Part shown: positions 43,550 to 56,584 of the stretch, in pieces
Layout of the letters: each line of letters starts with the position of its first letter
Numbering within the stretch: position 1 is the first letter of the stretch
Origin: Polynucleobacter sp. MWH-Svant-W18
GTDB lineage: Bacteria; Pseudomonadota; Gammaproteobacteria; Burkholderiales; Burkholderiaceae
Length of the DNA: 64,000 bases
Direction: 5' to 3'
NCBI RefSeq assembly: GCF_018687495.1
Contig: NZ_CP061293.1
Span: forward strand, 1 to 64,000
Position numbers and translations under genes: made by a program
The notes under the pieces: model-generated
What the model was told of the DNA's origin: nothing
Database searches by the model: none
The model's input: the letters and a program-made list of their open reading frames with translations, nothing else

Positions 43550-46500
43550 ATGAACTATAGCTTCACCGAACGCAAGCGAGTCCGTAAAAGCTTTGCTAAG
43601 CGAGTAAATAACCACCAGGTTCCGTACCTGATCGCAACGCAGCTGGAATCCTACGCTAAATTTTTACAGGCTGATAAGCCGGCAATGTCTCGTCTTACTG
43701 AGGGACTTCAAGCAGCCTTTACATCAGCATTCCCAATTGTGTCTAACAACGGCTATGCACGTATGGAATACGTGTCCTACCAGTTGTCACAACCACCGTT
43801 TGACGTCAAAGAATGTCAACAACGTGGTTACACATATCACTCAGCCTTACGCGCTAAAGTTCGCTTGATTATTTATGATCGCGAAGCGCCGACTAAGGTT
43901 AAAGAGGTAAAAGAGAGCGAAGTCTACATGGGTGAAATTCCACTCATGACAGAAAACGGCTCTTTTGTGATCAACGGTACTGAGCGCGTGATCGTTTCTC
44001 AGTTGCACCGTTCCCCAGGCGTGTTCTTTGAACATGACAAGGGCAAGACACATAGTTCCGGTAAGTTGCTATTCTCAGCACGCATCATTCCTTACCGTGG
44101 TTCATGGCTCGATTTCGAGTTTGATCCAAAAGATATTCTCTATTTCCGCGTTGACCGTCGTCGTAAGATGCCTGTCACTATTTTGCTCAAGGCAATTGGT
44201 TTAAACAACGAACAGATTCTTGCAAACTTCTTCAACTTCGATCATTTCTCATTGACCGCTAATGGCGCATCAATGGAATTTGTTCCTGAGCGTTTGCGTG
44301 GCCAGTTGGCCAACTTTGATGTGCTGGATAAGAATGGCGTAGTCGTCATTCAAAAAGACAAGCGTATTAATGCAAAGCATATTCGTGAACTCGAAGCTGC
44401 TAAAACAAAAACAATTGCTGTACCAGATGATTATTTAGTTGGTCGTGTCGTTGCGCGCAATATTGTTGATCCAGATTCTGGTGAAATCTTGGCTTACGCT
44501 AATGATGAAATCACTGAAGAGTTGTTGACTACATTGCGTGATGCAGGCATCAAGCAATTGGAAACCATCTACACCAATGATTTGGATTCTGGTGCGTATA
44601 TTTCACAGACATTGCGTACTGATGAAACTGCTGATCAAACAGCAGCACGTATCGCCATCTACCGCATGATGCGTCCTGGTGAGCCTCCAACAGAAGATGC
44701 TGTTGAAGCCTTGTTCCAGCGCTTGTTCTACAGCGAAGATACATACGATCTATCTCGTGTTGGCCGTATGAAGGTTAACAGCCGTTTGAACCGTCCAGAA
44801 ATGGAAGGCCCAATGGTTCTGTCAAACGAAGATATTCTTGACACCATTAAGTCCCTCGTAGATTTGCGTAACGGTAAAGGCGAAGTGGACGATATCGATC
44901 ACTTAGGTAATCGTCGTGTACGTTGCGTTGGCGAATTGGCTGAAAACCAATTCCGTGCTGGTTTGTCACGTGTTGAGCGTGCGGTTAAAGAACGTCTCGG
45001 CCAAGCCGAAACAGAAAACCTCATGCCGCATGACTTGATTAACAGCAAGCCAATCTCATCTGCGATTCGTGAGTTCTTCGGTTCTTCACAGCTGTCCCAG
45101 TTTATGGACCAAACCAACCCACTTTCAGAAATCACGCACAAGCGTCGTATTTCTGCATTGGGGCCTGGTGGCTTGACCCGCGAGCGCGCAGGCTTCGAAG
45201 TGCGCGACGTGCATCCAACCCACTACGGACGTGTTTGCCCAATCGAAACTCCAGAAGGACCAAACATTGGTTTGATCAACTCACTCGCGCTATTTGCACG
45301 TTTGAATGAGCATGGTTTCTTAGAGACTCCATACCGTAAAGTTTCCAATAGCAAGGTAAGCGATGAAGTGGTTTACCTCTCTGCGATTGAAGAAGCTAAG
45401 TATGTCATTGCTCAGGCGAATGCAACGATCGACAAAAACGGTAAGTTGGCTGACGAATTGGTTTCTGCTCGTCAAGCTGGTGAAACCATGATGGTTAGCC
45501 CAGAGCGCATCGATTTCATCGACGTTGCTCCTAGCCAGATCGTTTCTGCCGCTGCCTCTCTTGTTCCATTCTTAGAGCACGATGATGCAAACCGTGCGTT
45601 GATGGGTGCGAACATGCAGCGTCAAGCAGTTCCTTGTCTGCGTCCAGATAAGCCATTAGTAGGTACAGGTTTAGAGCGTATTGTTGCCGTTGACTCTGGC
45701 ACTGTTGTATTAGCAAACCGCGGCGGTATCGTGGACTACGTTGATGCAAACCGTGTTGTGATTCGTGTAAACGATGATGAAACTGCAGCTGGTGAAGTTG
45801 GTGTAGATATTTACAACCTCATCAAGTACACCCGTTCAAACCAAAACACCAATATCAATCAACGTCCAATCGTGAAGGTTGGTGATCGTGTTGCACGCGG
45901 CGACGTAGTTGCTGACGGCGCATCAACTGATTTGGGTGAATTGGCTTTGGGTCAAAACATGACTGTGGCATTTATGCCATGGAACGGTTACAACTTCGAA
46001 GATTCAATCTTGATCTCTGAAAAAGTTGTTGCTGATGACCGTTACACCTCTATTCATATTGAAGAGTTGTCGGTTGTTGCGCGTGATACCAAGCTGGGTT
46101 CAGAAGAAATTACTCGCGATATCTCCAACTTGGCAGAGTCACAACTCTCCCGTTTGGATGAGAGCGGTATCGTTTACATCGGTGCTGAAGTTGAAGCTGG
46201 TGACGTATTGGTTGGTAAAGTAACTCCAAAGGGTGAGACCACTCTCACGCCTGAAGAGAAGCTCCTCCGTGCGATCTTCGGTGAAAAAGCATCTGACGTT
46301 AAAGATACTTCTTTGCGCGTTCCATCAGGAATGATCGGTACTGTGATCGATGTTCAAGTCTTCACACGTGAAGGTATTGAGCGCGATGCACGTGCACAGT
46401 CCATTATTCAAGAAGAATTACAACGCTATCGTTTGGACTTAAACGACCAGTTGCGTATTGTTGAAGGCGATGCCTTCATGCGTTTAGAAAAGCTGTTGAT

Positions 46501-47650
46501 TGGCAAAGTTGCTAACGGCGGCCCTAAGAAATTGGCTAAAGGCACAAAGATCGACAAGGAATACCTTGCTGATTTGGATAAATACCATTGGTTCGATGTT
46601 CGTCCTGCAGATGATGAAGTTGCCTCACAAGTAGAAGCAATTAAATCTTCTATTGAAGCGAAACGTAAACAGTTTGACGAAGCTTTTGAAGAGAAGCGCA
46701 CCAAACTTACCCAGGGCGATGATTTACAGCCTGGCGTAACGAAGATGGTTAAGGTGTACTTGGCAGTGAAGCGTCGCTTGCAGCCTGGTGACAAGATGGC
46801 TGGTCGTCACGGTAATAAGGGCGTGGTTTCTAAAATCGCTCCTGCCGAAGATATGCCATTTATGGCTGACGGACGTCCAGTAGATATCGTCTTGAACCCA
46901 TTGGGTGTTCCTTCCCGTATGAACGTTGGCCAGATTCTGGAAACCCACTTAGGTTGGGCTGCCCAAGGTATTGGTAAGCGTATCGACGAGATGGTTCGTG
47001 AACAAGCTAAGCAAGCTGAACTGCGTAAGTTCTTAAAACAGCTTTATAACGAAACCGGCCGCATTGAAGACATCGACAACTTCACTGATGAGCAAATTAC
47101 TGTTTTGGCTGAAAATCTCCGCCAAGGCTTGCCATTTGCAACCCCAGTGTTTGACGGTGCTACTGAGGCGGAAATCGCACGTATGCTCGAGTTGGCATAT
47201 CCAGAAGATGTTGCGACATCTTTGAAGATGACACCATCACGTCAGCAAATGATTCTGTGCGACGGCCGCACTGGCGATCAGTTTGAGCGTCCAGTAACTG
47301 TTGGCGTAATGCACGTCTTGAAACTCCACCACTTGGTTGATGACAAGATGCATGCTCGTTCAACTGGACCTTACTCTCTGGTAACGCAACAGCCATTGGG
47401 CGGTAAAGCCCAGTTTGGTGGTCAGCGCTTTGGTGAGATGGAAGTTTGGGCCCTCGAAGCATACGGCGCTTCATATGTCTTGCAGGAAATGCTGACAGTG
47501 AAGTCCGATGACGTCGCAGGCCGTACCAAGGTTTACGAAAACATCGTCAAGGGCGAGCACACGATTGATGCTGGCATGCCCGAATCCTTCAACGTGCTGG
47601 TAAAAGAAATCCGTTCGTTGGGTATTGACATTGACATGGAGCGCAACTGA
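43550..47650 (+). CDS. rpoB: DNA-directed RNA polymerase subunit beta
   Basis: The second largest subunit of RNA polymerase. ATG 43550 ([18 protein letters not shown], 1,366 residues) is chosen over an upstream in-frame ATG at 43493, because the family start and GGAGA at 43541-43545 support it. The rifampicin region [20 protein letters not shown] starts at residue 511 and has the usual sensitive residues; N518 of E. coli is Thr here. The conserved [13 protein letters not shown] lies near the C-terminus. rpoC starts one base after the stop codon. Confidence 0.98.
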   Translation: MNYSFTERKRVRKSFAKRVNNHQVPYLIATQLESYAKFLQADKPAMSRLTEGLQAAFTSAFPIVSNNGYARMEYVSYQLSQPPFDVKECQQRGYTYHSALRAKVRLIIYDREAPTKVKEVKESEVYMGEIPLMTENGSFVINGTERVIVSQLHRSPGVFFEHDKGKTHSSGKLLFSARIIPYRGSWLDFEFDPKDILYFRVDRRRKMPVTILLKAIGLNNEQILANFFNFDHFSLTANGASMEFVPERLRGQLANFDVLDKNGVVVIQKDKRINAKHIRELEAAKTKTIAVPDDYLVGRVVARNIVDPDSGEILAYANDEITEELLTTLRDAGIKQLETIYTNDLDSGAYISQTLRTDETADQTAARIAIYRMMRPGEPPTEDAVEALFQRLFYSEDTYDLSRVGRMKVNSRLNRPEMEGPMVLSNEDILDTIKSLVDLRNGKGEVDDIDHLGNRRVRCVGELAENQFRAGLSRVERAVKERLGQAETENLMPHDLINSKPISSAIREFFGSSQLSQFMDQTNPLSEITHKRRISALGPGGLTRERAGFEVRDVHPTHYGRVCPIETPEGPNIGLINSLALFARLNEHGFLETPYRKVSNSKVSDEVVYLSAIEEAKYVIAQANATIDKNGKLADELVSARQAGETMMVSPERIDFIDVAPSQIVSAAASLVPFLEHDDANRALMGANMQRQAVPCLRPDKPLVGTGLERIVAVDSGTVVLANRGGIVDYVDANRVVIRVNDDETAAGEVGVDIYNLIKYTRSNQNTNINQRPIVKVGDRVARGDVVADGASTDLGELALGQNMTVAFMPWNGYNFEDSILISEKVVADDRYTSIHIEELSVVARDTKLGSEEITRDISNLAESQLSRLDESGIVYIGAEVEAGDVLVGKVTPKGETTLTPEEKLLRAIFGEKASDVKDTSLRVPSGMIGTVIDVQVFTREGIERDARAQSIIQEELQRYRLDLNDQLRIVEGDAFMRLEKLLIGKVANGGPKKLAKGTKIDKEYLADLDKYHWFDVRPADDEVASQVEAIKSSIEAKRKQFDEAFEEKRTKLTQGDDLQPGVTKMVKVYLAVKRRLQPGDKMAGRHGNKGVVSKIAPAEDMPFMADGRPVDIVLNPLGVPSRMNVGQILETHLGWAAQGIGKRIDEMVREQAKQAELRKFLKQLYNETGRIEDIDNFTDEQITVLAENLRQGLPFATPVFDGATEAEIARMLELAYPEDVATSLKMTPSRQQMILCDGRTGDQFERPVTVGVMHVLKLHHLVDDKMHARSTGPYSLVTQQPLGGKAQFGGQRFGEMEVWALEAYGASYVLQEMLTVKSDDVAGRTKVYENIVKGEHTIDAGMPESFNVLVKEIRSLGIDIDMERN

Positions 47651-47651
47651 T

Positions 47652-50600
47652 ATGAAAGCATTGCTCGATTTATTTAAGCAAACGCAGGGTGATGAGCAGT
47701 TTGATGTCATCAAGATTGGCCTTGCATCTCCTGAGAAGATTCGTTCATGGTCTTTTGGTGAAGTACGCAAACCTGAAACCATCAACTATCGGACTTTTAA
47801 GCCCGAGCGTGATGGTTTGTTCTGCGCCAAGATTTTTGGACCAACCAAAGACTACGAGTGCTTATGCGGCAAGTACAAACGCTTAAAGTTCCGTGGCGTC
47901 ATCTGCGAGAAGTGCGGGGTTGAAGTAACCCTCGCCAAGGTACGTCGTGAGCGCATGGGCCACATTGAGTTGGCAGCCCCTGTAGCGCACATCTGGTTCT
48001 TGAAGTCCTTGCCATCCCGTTTGGGCATGGTTCTCGATATGACCTTACGTGATATCGAGCGCGTTCTTTACTTTGAAGCATATGTAGTGGTTGATCCTGG
48101 CATGACTCCTGAAGGCGCAATGAAGCGCGGTCAGATCATGTCTGAAGACGAATACATTGCCAAGACTGAGGAGTATGGTGATGGTGCATTTACAGCCATC
48201 ATGGGCGCCGAAGGTATTCGTGATCTCTTGCGTTCGATTGATATCGATCGTGAAGTAGAGACCATTCGTGCTGAATTGAAAGCCACTGGTAGCGATGCCA
48301 AGATCAAGAAATACGCCAAGCGCTTAAAAGTGCTCGAGGCGTTCCAGACTTCAGGTATTAAGCCTGACTGGATGATCATGGAAGTATTGCCAGTATTGCC
48401 ACCTGAATTGCGCCCATTGGTGCCATTGGATGGCGGTCGCTTTGCTACTTCTGATTTGAACGACCTCTATCGTCGTGTGATCAACCGTAACAACCGCTTG
48501 AAGCGTTTGTTAGAGTTGCGCGCACCAGAGATCATCGTTCGTAACGAAAAACGGATGTTGCAAGAAGCGGTTGACTCATTGCTCGACAACGGTCGTCGCG
48601 GTAAGGCTATGACTGGCGCTAATAAGCGTCCTCTCAAGTCCTTAGCTGAGATGATTAAAGGTAAGAGCGGTCGTTTCCGTCAAAACTTGTTGGGTAAACG
48701 GGTTGACTACTCTGGTCGTTCAGTCATCGTGGTTGGCCCTACATTGAAATTACATCAGTGCGGCTTACCAAAATTGATGGCTTTGGAATTATTCAAGCCA
48801 TTCATTTTTAACAAGCTTGAGACTTTAGGAATTGCAACCACGATTAAGGCTGCGAAGAAAGAAGTTGAAAGCCAGACTCCAATCGTTTGGGACATTCTCG
48901 AAGAAGTCATTCGTGAACATCCAATCATGTTGAACCGTGCGCCTACATTGCACCGTCTCGGTATTCAGGCTTTCGAGCCAATGCTGATTGAAGGTAAAGC
49001 GATCCAATTGCACCCATTAGTCTGCGCGGCATTTAACGCTGACTTTGACGGTGACCAAATGGCGGTTCACGTTCCTTTGTCGCTCGAAGCGCAAATGGAA
49101 GCACGTACATTGATGTTGGCTTCGAATAACGTATTGTTCCCAGCTAACGGCGAACCATCAATCGTTCCTTCACAGGACGTGGTGTTGGGTCTGTACTACG
49201 CTACACGTGACAAGATCAACGGTAAAGGCGAAGGCATGGTTTTCGCCAACATTACTGAAGTAGTACGCGCATACGAAGCAGGTCAAGTCGAATTGGCTTC
49301 TCGTGTTGCAGTGCGTATTACTGAGTATGAGATCGTGGATAAGAAAGCAGAAGGCGATGCGCGTTTTGCTGAGAAGACCAAGATCTATCAAACATCAGTT
49401 GGCCGTGCCATCTTGTCTGAGATTTTGCCAAAAGGCATGTCTTTCGAGGAAATTAACAAGCCTTTGAAGAAAAAAGAGATCTCACGTTTGATCAACACAT
49501 CATTCCGTAAGTGCGGTTTGCGTGAAACAGTGATTTTTGCTGACCGCCTCTTGCAGTCTGGTTTCCGTTTGGCAACAAATGCTGGTATCTCGGTTGCGAT
49601 TGACGATATGTTGATCCCAAGCTCTAAAGAGCGCATCATCACCGAGGCTTCTGCCAAAGTTAAGGAGTATGACAAGCAGTTCATGTCAGGCCTCGTAACT
49701 AATCAAGAACGTTATAACAACGTGGTTGATATTTGGGGTGCCGCAGGCGACCAAGTTGGTAAGGCGATGATGGATGAGTTGTCACACGTTGACGTACTCG
49801 ACCGTAACGGTAAGACTGTTCGTCAAGAATCCTTTAACTCCATCTACATGATGGCGGATTCTGGCGCACGTGGATCTGCAGCGCAGATTCGTCAGTTGGC
49901 TGGTATGCGTGGTTTGATGGCTAAGCCTGATGGCTCCATCATTGAAACCCCAATTACTGCGAACTTCCGTGAAGGTTTGAACGTATTGCAGTACTTCATC
50001 TCAACCCACGGTGCTCGTAAAGGTCTGGCTGATACCGCGTTGAAGACAGCGAACTCTGGTTACTTGACACGTCGTTTATGCGACGTAACTCAAGACCTCG
50101 TGGTGATTGAAGAAGATTGCGGCGCAACTTCTGGTGTAACGATGAAGGCGCTTGTTGAAGGCGGCGAAATTATCGAAGCATTGCGCGATCGTATTTTGGG
50201 TCGTGTATGTATCGGTGACATCGTTCATCCTGACACACAAGAAGTCATCGTTCCTAATGACACATTGCTCGACGAAGATCATGTTGATCAAATCGTGGCA
50301 TTGGGTATCGATGAAGTTAAAGTTCGCACAGTATTGTCATGCTTAACTCGCTTTGGCTTGTGCGCTAAGTGCTACGGACGTGATCTCGGTCGCGGTGGTT
50401 TGGTGAACGTTGGTGAAGCAGTTGGTGTTATCGCTGCTCAGTCCATCGGTGAGCCAGGCACACAGTTGACTATGCGCACCTTCCACATTGGTGGTGCAGC
50501 GTCACGTGCCTTGGTTGCAAGCAATATTGAAGCTAAGTCTAACGGTGCTTTGAAGTTCTCCGGCACGATGCGTGTTGTGAAGAACGCGAAGGGTGAGCAG

Positions 50601-51914
50601 ATCGTGATTTCACGTTCTGGTGAGGCCTTGATCGTTGATGAGAATGGTCGTGAGCGCGAGCGTCATAAAGTACCTTACGGTGCAACGCTCATGTTGAAAG
50701 AAGATGCAGCGGTTAAGGCTGGCGCAAGTTTAGCGACTTGGGATCCATTAACCCGCCCGATTATTTCTGAGTACGCTGGTATTGCTCGCTTCGATAACGT
50801 TGAAGAAGGCGTGACCGTTGCTAAGCAGGTTGACGAAGTGACTGGTCTTTCCACCTTGGTGGTAATTGACGGTAAGCGTCGTTCTGCAGCAAGCAAAGGC
50901 GTTCGCCCAATGATCAACTTAGTTGATGACAAGGGTAACGAAGTCATGATCGCTGGTACTGATCATCCGGTAAACATTGGCCTCCAAGTAGGTGCTTTGA
51001 TTACAGTTAAAGATGGTCAGAAAGTTGAAGTCGGTGAAGTATTGGCTCGTATTCCAATCGAATCACAGAAGACTCGCGACATTACCGGTGGTTTGCCACG
51101 CGTTGCAGAATTGTTCGAAGCTCGTTCACCTAAAGACGCAGCTGTCTTGGCAAAAGTGACTGGAACAGTTTCCTTTGGTAAAGAAACCAAAGGTAAACAA
51201 CGTTTGGTCATTACCGATATGGATGGCGAAGCTAATGAATTCTTGATTCCTAAAGAGAAGCAAGTTCTCGTTCATGATGGTCAAGTTGTGAACAAGGGTG
51301 AGATGATTGTGGAAGGCCCTGCTGATCCACATGACATCTTGACTCTCAAAGGCATCGAAGAGTTAGCAATTTACATCGTTGACGAAGTTCAAGACGTTTA
51401 TCGTCTCCAAGGTGTGAAGATCAATGACAAGCACATTGAAGTCATCGTGCGTCAGATGTTGCGTCGTGTTCAGGTGACTGATCCAGGCGATACATCCTTC
51501 ATTACTGGTGAGCAGGTTGAGCGTTCTAAGCTGTATGACGCAAACGATGCCGTGATTGCCCAAGGTAAGCACCCAGCTCAGTTCGATAACGTGTTGCTCG
51601 GTATTACTAAGGCATCCTTGTCGACTGACAGCTTCATTTCAGCGGCTTCTTTCCAAGAAACCACCCGTGTATTGACCGAAGCCGCAATTATGGGCAAGAC
51701 CGATACACTCCGTGGCCTCAAGGAAAACGTCATTATTGGTCGCTTGATCCCTGCTGGTACCGGCTTGTCTTACCGCCGTGCACGCAAGGTCAGAGAGCAA
51801 TTTGAACGTGATCGCGCTCAAATGATCGCTGCCGAAGAAGAGGCAATGGCTAGCATGCCTGTAGAAATTGAGGCTGAAGTCGTCGCTCCTGCTGGGGAGG
51901 CGGATCCGAGCTAA
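47652..51914 (+). CDS. rpoC: DNA-directed RNA polymerase subunit beta'
   Basis: The largest subunit, which holds the catalytic Mg site. ATG 47652 gives [12 protein letters not shown] (1,420 residues); a longer frame from 47625 overlaps rpoB and is rejected. The zinc site has C70, C72, C85 and C88 as in E. coli, and the catalytic loop NADFDGD begins at 462. The second zinc site (CGATSG... [13 protein letters not shown]) lies near residue 820-910. An acidic Glu/Ala-rich tail ends the protein. It is followed by a terminator. Confidence 0.98.
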   Translation: MKALLDLFKQTQGDEQFDVIKIGLASPEKIRSWSFGEVRKPETINYRTFKPERDGLFCAKIFGPTKDYECLCGKYKRLKFRGVICEKCGVEVTLAKVRRERMGHIELAAPVAHIWFLKSLPSRLGMVLDMTLRDIERVLYFEAYVVVDPGMTPEGAMKRGQIMSEDEYIAKTEEYGDGAFTAIMGAEGIRDLLRSIDIDREVETIRAELKATGSDAKIKKYAKRLKVLEAFQTSGIKPDWMIMEVLPVLPPELRPLVPLDGGRFATSDLNDLYRRVINRNNRLKRLLELRAPEIIVRNEKRMLQEAVDSLLDNGRRGKAMTGANKRPLKSLAEMIKGKSGRFRQNLLGKRVDYSGRSVIVVGPTLKLHQCGLPKLMALELFKPFIFNKLETLGIATTIKAAKKEVESQTPIVWDILEEVIREHPIMLNRAPTLHRLGIQAFEPMLIEGKAIQLHPLVCAAFNADFDGDQMAVHVPLSLEAQMEARTLMLASNNVLFPANGEPSIVPSQDVVLGLYYATRDKINGKGEGMVFANITEVVRAYEAGQVELASRVAVRITEYEIVDKKAEGDARFAEKTKIYQTSVGRAILSEILPKGMSFEEINKPLKKKEISRLINTSFRKCGLRETVIFADRLLQSGFRLATNAGISVAIDDMLIPSSKERIITEASAKVKEYDKQFMSGLVTNQERYNNVVDIWGAAGDQVGKAMMDELSHVDVLDRNGKTVRQESFNSIYMMADSGARGSAAQIRQLAGMRGLMAKPDGSIIETPITANFREGLNVLQYFISTHGARKGLADTALKTANSGYLTRRLCDVTQDLVVIEEDCGATSGVTMKALVEGGEIIEALRDRILGRVCIGDIVHPDTQEVIVPNDTLLDEDHVDQIVALGIDEVKVRTVLSCLTRFGLCAKCYGRDLGRGGLVNVGEAVGVIAAQSIGEPGTQLTMRTFHIGGAASRALVASNIEAKSNGALKFSGTMRVVKNAKGEQIVISRSGEALIVDENGRERERHKVPYGATLMLKEDAAVKAGASLATWDPLTRPIISEYAGIARFDNVEEGVTVAKQVDEVTGLSTLVVIDGKRRSAASKGVRPMINLVDDKGNEVMIAGTDHPVNIGLQVGALITVKDGQKVEVGEVLARIPIESQKTRDITGGLPRVAELFEARSPKDAAVLAKVTGTVSFGKETKGKQRLVITDMDGEANEFLIPKEKQVLVHDGQVVNKGEMIVEGPADPHDILTLKGIEELAIYIVDEVQDVYRLQGVKINDKHIEVIVRQMLRRVQVTDPGDTSFITGEQVERSKLYDANDAVIAQGKHPAQFDNVLLGITKASLSTDSFISAASFQETTRVLTEAAIMGKTDTLRGLKENVIIGRLIPAGTGLSYRRARKVREQFERDRAQMIAAEEEAMASMPVEIEAEVVAPAGEADPS

Positions 51915-51924
51915 TTTGGTAATT

Positions 51925-51948
51925 CTGGCCAGAAATGGCCAGTTTTTT
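51925..51948 (+). terminator. rpoBC intrinsic terminator
   Basis: A 6-base stem CTGGCC/GGCCAG with the loop AGAAAT is followed directly by six T. It lies 11 bases after the rpoC stop and ahead of the str promoter. Confidence 0.9.
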
Positions 51949-51957
51949 CCTTCGAGG

Positions 51958-51986
51958 TTGACGGAAAAGGCTGGCCAAGCTAGAAT
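51958..51986 (+). promoter_or_regulatory. Predicted promoter of the str operon (rpsL-rpsG-fusA-tuf)
   Basis: A -35 TTGACG (51958-51963), a 17-base spacer and -10 TAGAAT (51981-51986). The start codon of rpsL is 105 bases further on. The -10 is the same hexamer found before rplC and rplN. Confidence 0.8.
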
Positions 51987-52090
51987 GCTTAGTTCTACTG
52001 ATTCAGAAGAAGGTCTTTTTGACCTAGAAATACTCTAAGTCATTGATTTTCTTGAAGAAAGCAACAAAGAAGTACTAACCGAGCTATTTT

Positions 52091-52471
52091 ATGCCAACAA
52101 TTAATCAATTATTACGCAAGCCAAGAACAAGGCTTACCGTTAAAAGCAAGAGCCCTGCGCTGCAAAACAGTCCGCAGCGCCGTGGTGTATGTACACGTGT
52201 GTACACAACCACTCCTAAAAAGCCTAACTCTGCGCTGCGTAAAGTAGCTAAAGTTCGCTTAACCAATGGTTTTGAAGTGATTTCATACATTGGCGGTGAA
52301 GGTCATAACCTCCAGGAACACTCAGTTGTGTTGATCCGCGGTGGTCGTGTAAAGGACTTGCCAGGTGTGCGTTACCACATCGTTCGCGGTTCTTTGGACT
52401 TGCAAGGTGTTAAAGATCGTAAGCAAGCCCGTTCTAAGTACGGTGCCAAGCGCGCTAAGAAAGCTGCTTAA
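52091..52471 (+). CDS. rpsL: 30S ribosomal protein S12
   Basis: S12 lies at the decoding centre. The 126-residue product begins [12 protein letters not shown] and has [21 protein letters not shown] (lysines of the streptomycin-determining position present) and [16 protein letters not shown]. These are the streptomycin-sensitive residues. ATG 52091 opens the str operon. Confidence 0.98.
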   Translation: MPTINQLLRKPRTRLTVKSKSPALQNSPQRRGVCTRVYTTTPKKPNSALRKVAKVRLTNGFEVISYIGGEGHNLQEHSVVLIRGGRVKDLPGVRYHIVRGSLDLQGVKDRKQARSKYGAKRAKKAA

Positions 52472-52632
52472 TTTTTTAATAATTAAGCGGTAAAAGTTTT
52501 TGCAGTAAGTCATTTTTGCCAGACTTTAAAGGCAAGTAAGTGGTTGTTCCGTCTGGGAATTTTCTTGGATAGTAGGGCAACCGGAGTGGGTGATTCAAGT
52601 GAAGCACCCCTAACTGAACTGAAGGAGTAGTT
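52472..52632 (+). promoter_or_regulatory. rpsL-rpsG intercistronic region (possible S7 control site)
   Basis: A 161-base spacer with a hairpin GGGTG-CACCC (about 52586-52607) close to the rpsG start and a GAAGGAG ribosome-binding site. In E. coli S7 represses the str operon by binding this spacer; the same role is inferred here only from position. Confidence 0.35.
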
Positions 52633-53103
52633 ATGCCACGTCGTCGTGAAGTTCCCAAACGGGAAATTTTGCCGGATCCAAAATTCGGCAATGTAGAAGT
52701 CGCTAAATTCATGAACGTCCTCATGTTGGACGGTAAGAAATCGGTTGCAGAGCGTATCGTTTACGGTGCCTTTGATCACATCGAGAAAAAAGCAAATAAA
52801 GAACCACTCGAAATTTTTTCAACAGCCATGGGCAACGTTAAGCCAATGGTTGAGGTAAAGAGCCGTCGTGTTGGTGGTGCTAACTATCAAGTTCCAGTTG
52901 AAGTTCGTCCATCACGTCGTTCCGCTTTGGCAATGCGCTGGTTGCGCGAAGCCGCTAAGAAGCGTGGCGAGAAATCGATGGCTCAACGTTTGGCCAATGA
53001 ATTATTAGAAGCTGCAGAAGGTCGCGGCGGAGCAATGAAGAAGCGTGAAGAAGTTCACCGTATGGCAGAAGCTAACAAAGCTTTCTCACATTTCCGCTTC
53101 TAA
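52633..53103 (+). CDS. rpsG: 30S ribosomal protein S7
   Basis: S7 nucleates the head of the 30S subunit. The 156-residue product begins [19 protein letters not shown] and has [21 protein letters not shown], both typical. GAAGGAG precedes the ATG. It is followed by fusA after 27 bases. Confidence 0.98.
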   Translation: MPRRREVPKREILPDPKFGNVEVAKFMNVLMLDGKKSVAERIVYGAFDHIEKKANKEPLEIFSTAMGNVKPMVEVKSRRVGGANYQVPVEVRPSRRSALAMRWLREAAKKRGEKSMAQRLANELLEAAEGRGGAMKKREEVHRMAEANKAFSHFRF

Positions 53104-53130
53104 TCGAATAGTCAAGAAAAGGCATAAACA

Positions 53131-55233
53131 GTGGCACGTAAAACCCCCATCGACAAATACCGCAACATCGGTATTTCTGCGCACATTGACGCAGGTAAGA
53201 CAACAACTACAGAACGCGTTTTGTTCTACACCGGTGTTAACCACAAAATCGGTGAAGTGCATGATGGCGCGGCTACCATGGACTGGATGGAGCAAGAGCA
53301 AGAGCGTGGTATCACGATTACTTCCGCTGCTACAACCACTTTCTGGAAGGGTATGGCAGGCAATATGCCTGAGCACCGTATCAACATTATTGATACCCCA
53401 GGACACGTAGACTTCACGATTGAAGTTGAGCGTTCAATGCGCGTTTTGGATGGTGCTTGCATGGTTTACTGTGCGGTAGGCGGTGTACAGCCACAATCTG
53501 AAACTGTTTGGCGTCAAGCGAACAAGTATCAAGTTCCCCGTTTGGCATTCGTAAACAAGATGGACCGTACTGGTGCGAATTTCTTCAAGGTCTATGACCA
53601 GATGAAGACTCGCCTCAAAGCGAACCCAATCTTGATTCAAATTCCAATCGGCGCCGAAGAAAACTTCAAAGGCGTTGTGGATTTGGTGAAGATGAAGGCC
53701 ATCTATTGGGATGAGGCTTCACAGGGCACCAAGTTTACCTACGAAGACATTCCTGCAGAGTTGCAAGCTTCCGCTGAAGAGTGGCGCGAGAAGATGCTCG
53801 AAGCTGCTGCAGAGAGTTCAGAAGAATTGATGGAAAAATATCTCGGCGGCGAAGGCTTGACCGAAGACGAAATTAAAGCAGCATTGCGTCAACGTACTAT
53901 CGCCAATGAAATCGTTCCAATGTTGTGCGGAACTGCGTTTAAGAACAAAGGCGTTCAGGCGATGTTGGATGCGGTGGTTGAGTTGTTGCCATCCCCATTA
54001 GATGTGCCACCAGTTCCTTGTGAATTGGAAGACGGTACCCCTGCAGAACGTAAAGCTGCTGATGATGAGAAATTCTCTGCATTGGCATTTAAGATCATGA
54101 CTGACCCATTTGTTGGTCAGCTCATCTTCTTCCGCGTTTACTCAGGCGTAATGAAGTCTGGAGACACTATCTACAACCCAATCAAGGGCAAGAAAGAGCG
54201 TGTTGGCCGTTTGTTGCAGATGCATGCAAACCAACGTGAAGAAATTAAAGAAGTTTATGCAGGCGATATCGCTGCTGCAGTTGGTCTGAAAGACGCAACT
54301 ACTGGCGAAACATTGTGTGATCCAGATAGTATTGTGATTTTGGAGCGCATGGTATTCCCAGAGCCAGTGATCTCTCAAGCAGTTGAGCCAAAGACAAAAG
54401 CCGACCAAGAAAAAATGGGTCTTGCTTTGAATCGCTTGGCACAAGAAGATCCATCTTTCCGTGTAAAGACTGATGAAGAATCAGGCCAAACTATTATTTC
54501 CGGTATGGGCGAGCTCCACTTGGAAATTTTGGTTGACCGCATGAAGCGTGAGTTCAGCGTTGAAGCAACTGTTGGTAAGCCACAAGTTGCTTATCGTGAA
54601 ACGATTCGCAAGGTTTGCGAAGAGATTGAAGGTAAGTTCGTTAAGCAGTCTGGTGGTCGTGGTCAATACGGTCACGTGGTATTGAAGTTAGAGCCACAAG
54701 CCCCAGGCAAAGGTTTTGAATTCGTTGACGCAATTAAGGGTGGTGTGGTTCCACGTGAATACATCCCTGCAGTTGAAAAAGGCATTATCGAAACATTGAA
54801 CTCTGGTATTTTGGCTGGTTATCCAGTGGTAGATATCAAAGCGACATTGTTCTTCGGTTCATACCATGACGTTGACTCTAACGAAAACGCATTTAAGATG
54901 GCAGGCTCAATGGCGTTCAAGGACGGTATGCGTAAAGCATCTCCGGTGTTGCTTGAGCCAATGATGGCTGTTGAAGTAGAAACACCAGAAGATTTCATGG
55001 GCAACGTAATGGGCGACCTCTCATCACGTCGCGGTATTTTGCAAGGTATGGATGACATTCCAGGCGGCGGCAAGATTGTTCGCGCTGAAGTGCCATTGGC
55101 AGAGATGTTTGGTTACTCAACTGGCTTACGCTCGTTGACCCAAGGTCGCGCTACTTACACCATGGAATTTAAGCATTATTCCGAAGCACCAAAGAACGTT
55201 GCTGAAGCAGTCATGGCTGCTAAAGCGAAGTAA
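53131..55233 (+). CDS. fusA: Elongation factor G
   Basis: EF-G drives translocation with GTP. The 700-residue product begins at GTG 53131 and has the G domain motifs AHIDAGKTT (about 17-25), DTPGHVDF and NKMD, followed by domains II-V ([17 protein letters not shown]). The length matches the family. tuf copy 2 follows 50 bases after the stop. Confidence 0.98.
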   Translation: MARKTPIDKYRNIGISAHIDAGKTTTTERVLFYTGVNHKIGEVHDGAATMDWMEQEQERGITITSAATTTFWKGMAGNMPEHRINIIDTPGHVDFTIEVERSMRVLDGACMVYCAVGGVQPQSETVWRQANKYQVPRLAFVNKMDRTGANFFKVYDQMKTRLKANPILIQIPIGAEENFKGVVDLVKMKAIYWDEASQGTKFTYEDIPAELQASAEEWREKMLEAAAESSEELMEKYLGGEGLTEDEIKAALRQRTIANEIVPMLCGTAFKNKGVQAMLDAVVELLPSPLDVPPVPCELEDGTPAERKAADDEKFSALAFKIMTDPFVGQLIFFRVYSGVMKSGDTIYNPIKGKKERVGRLLQMHANQREEIKEVYAGDIAAAVGLKDATTGETLCDPDSIVILERMVFPEPVISQAVEPKTKADQEKMGLALNRLAQEDPSFRVKTDEESGQTIISGMGELHLEILVDRMKREFSVEATVGKPQVAYRETIRKVCEEIEGKFVKQSGGRGQYGHVVLKLEPQAPGKGFEFVDAIKGGVVPREYIPAVEKGIIETLNSGILAGYPVVDIKATLFFGSYHDVDSNENAFKMAGSMAFKDGMRKASPVLLEPMMAVEVETPEDFMGNVMGDLSSRRGILQGMDDIPGGGKIVRAEVPLAEMFGYSTGLRSLTQGRATYTMEFKHYSEAPKNVAEAVMAAKAK

Positions 55234-55234
55234 T

Positions 55235-55243
55235 TTATCCACA
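55235..55243 (+). promoter_or_regulatory. Perfect DnaA box between fusA and tuf copy 2
   Basis: TTATCCACA lies two bases after the fusA stop codon. It is a single box, so it may be chance or a scattered DnaA site. Confidence 0.4.
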
Positions 55244-55270
55244 TTAATTTTGAATATTGACTAGCTAAAG

Positions 55271-56475
55271 AAGGCAGACAAAAATGGCAAAAGAAAAGTT
55301 CGAGCGGACAAAACCGCACGTAAACGTAGGCACCATCGGTCACGTTGACCACGGTAAAACGACTTTGACAGCAGCAATCGCAACCGTGCTCTCAAAAGCA
55401 TTTGGTGGCGAAGCTAAAGCATACGATCAGATCGATGCTGCTCCAGAAGAAAAAGCCCGCGGTATTACGATTAATACAGCGCACGTTGAGTATGAGACAG
55501 CGAATCGTCACTACGCTCACGTAGATTGCCCAGGACATGCTGACTACGTTAAGAACATGATTACTGGTGCTGCGCAGATGGACGGCGCAATTTTAGTTTG
55601 CTCTGCTGCTGACGGCCCAATGCCACAAACGCGTGAGCACATCCTCTTGGCACGCCAAGTTGGTGTTCCTTACATCATCGTATTTTTGAACAAGTGCGAT
55701 ATGGTGGATGATGCTGAGTTGTTAGAACTCGTAGAAATGGAAGTTCGTGAACTTCTGTCTAAATACGACTTCCCAGGCGATGACACACCAATCGTGCAAG
55801 GTTCTGCGAAGTTAGCCCTTGAAGGCGACGAAGGTCCATTGGGTAAAGAAGCCATCATGAAGTTGGCTGAAGCATTGGACTCTTATATCCCAACTCCAGA
55901 GCGTGCTATTGATGGCGCGTTCTTGATGCCAGTAGAAGACGTGTTCTCTATCTCCGGTCGCGGCACTGTAGTGACTGGTCGTATTGAGCGCGGTATCGTT
56001 AAAGTAGGCGAAGAGATCGAAATCATCGGTATCAAGCCAACACTCAAGACTACTTGTACTGGTGTTGAAATGTTCCGCAAATTGCTCGACCAAGGTCAAG
56101 CAGGCGATAACGTTGGTATCTTATTGCGCGGTACAAAACGTGAAGAAGTTGAGCGCGGCCAAGTATTGGCTAAGCCAGGTTCAATCACTCCACATACTCA
56201 CTTTACAGCCGAGGTTTATATCTTGGGTAAAGACGAAGGTGGTCGTCATACTCCGTTCTTTAACAACTATCGTCCCCAGTTCTACTTCCGTACAACGGAC
56301 GTAACAGGTTCAATCGAGTTGCCAAAAGACAAAGAGATGGTGATGCCTGGTGATAACGTCACCATTACCGTCAAACTCATCGCTCCAATCGCGATGGAAG
56401 AAGGTTTACGTTTTGCGATCCGTGAAGGTGGCCGTACTGTTGGCGCCGGCGTGGTTGCAAAGATTTTGGCTTAAG
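55271..56475 (+). repeat. Long direct repeat, copy 2 (tuf gene)
   Basis: The second copy of the 1,205-base repeat described at 38452-39656, same orientation, 16.8 kb away. Identity includes the 13-base upstream part and stops one base after the stop codon. Confidence 0.95.
55284..56474 (+). CDS. tuf: Elongation factor Tu (copy 2)
   Basis: This gene is identical to copy 1 at 38465-39655 at both the protein and DNA level as far as I can see, including the region 13 bases upstream. It is the last gene of the str operon, the tufA position, 50 bases after fusA. Motifs GHVDHGKT (19-26), DCPGHADY and NKCD are the same. Confidence 0.98.
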   Translation: MAKEKFERTKPHVNVGTIGHVDHGKTTLTAAIATVLSKAFGGEAKAYDQIDAAPEEKARGITINTAHVEYETANRHYAHVDCPGHADYVKNMITGAAQMDGAILVCSAADGPMPQTREHILLARQVGVPYIIVFLNKCDMVDDAELLELVEMEVRELLSKYDFPGDDTPIVQGSAKLALEGDEGPLGKEAIMKLAEALDSYIPTPERAIDGAFLMPVEDVFSISGRGTVVTGRIERGIVKVGEEIEIIGIKPTLKTTCTGVEMFRKLLDQGQAGDNVGILLRGTKREEVERGQVLAKPGSITPHTHFTAEVYILGKDEGGRHTPFFNNYRPQFYFRTTDVTGSIELPKDKEMVMPGDNVTITVKLIAPIAMEEGLRFAIREGGRTVGAGVVAKILA

Positions 56476-56511
56476 GAAGTAGAAGTAAATAACATTTAGC
56501 GGTTTGCTAAC

Positions 56512-56584
56512 CGGTGACATCAGTGCTGCTGATGTCACCGTGCTCTTTAGATGTATAACGTGGCAGCACCACATCGCTCTTTGG
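56512..56584 (+). promoter_or_regulatory. rpsJ leader: strong hairpin and two boxA-like elements
   Basis: A perfect 12-base-pair hairpin (56512-56523 with 56529-56540, 5-base loop) is followed at once by TGCTCTTTAG (56541-56550, 9 of 10 to boxA). A second element CGCTCTTTGG (56575-56584) matches the phage-type boxA core CGCTCTTT and overlaps GGAA, the only ribosome-binding-like sequence before the rpsJ ATG at 56592. The gene product S10 is NusE, the boxA-binding partner of NusB. Confidence 0.6.

Noticed and set aside
47625..47651. Upstream start of rpoC overlapping the end of rpoB.
   Set aside because: The residues read are rpoB sequence in another frame; [10 protein letters not shown] is the family start.
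54746..54761. A parS-like sequence in fusA (GGTTCCACGTGAATAC).
   Set aside because: Only 11 of 16 bases match; the codons encode the conserved VPREY of EF-G.
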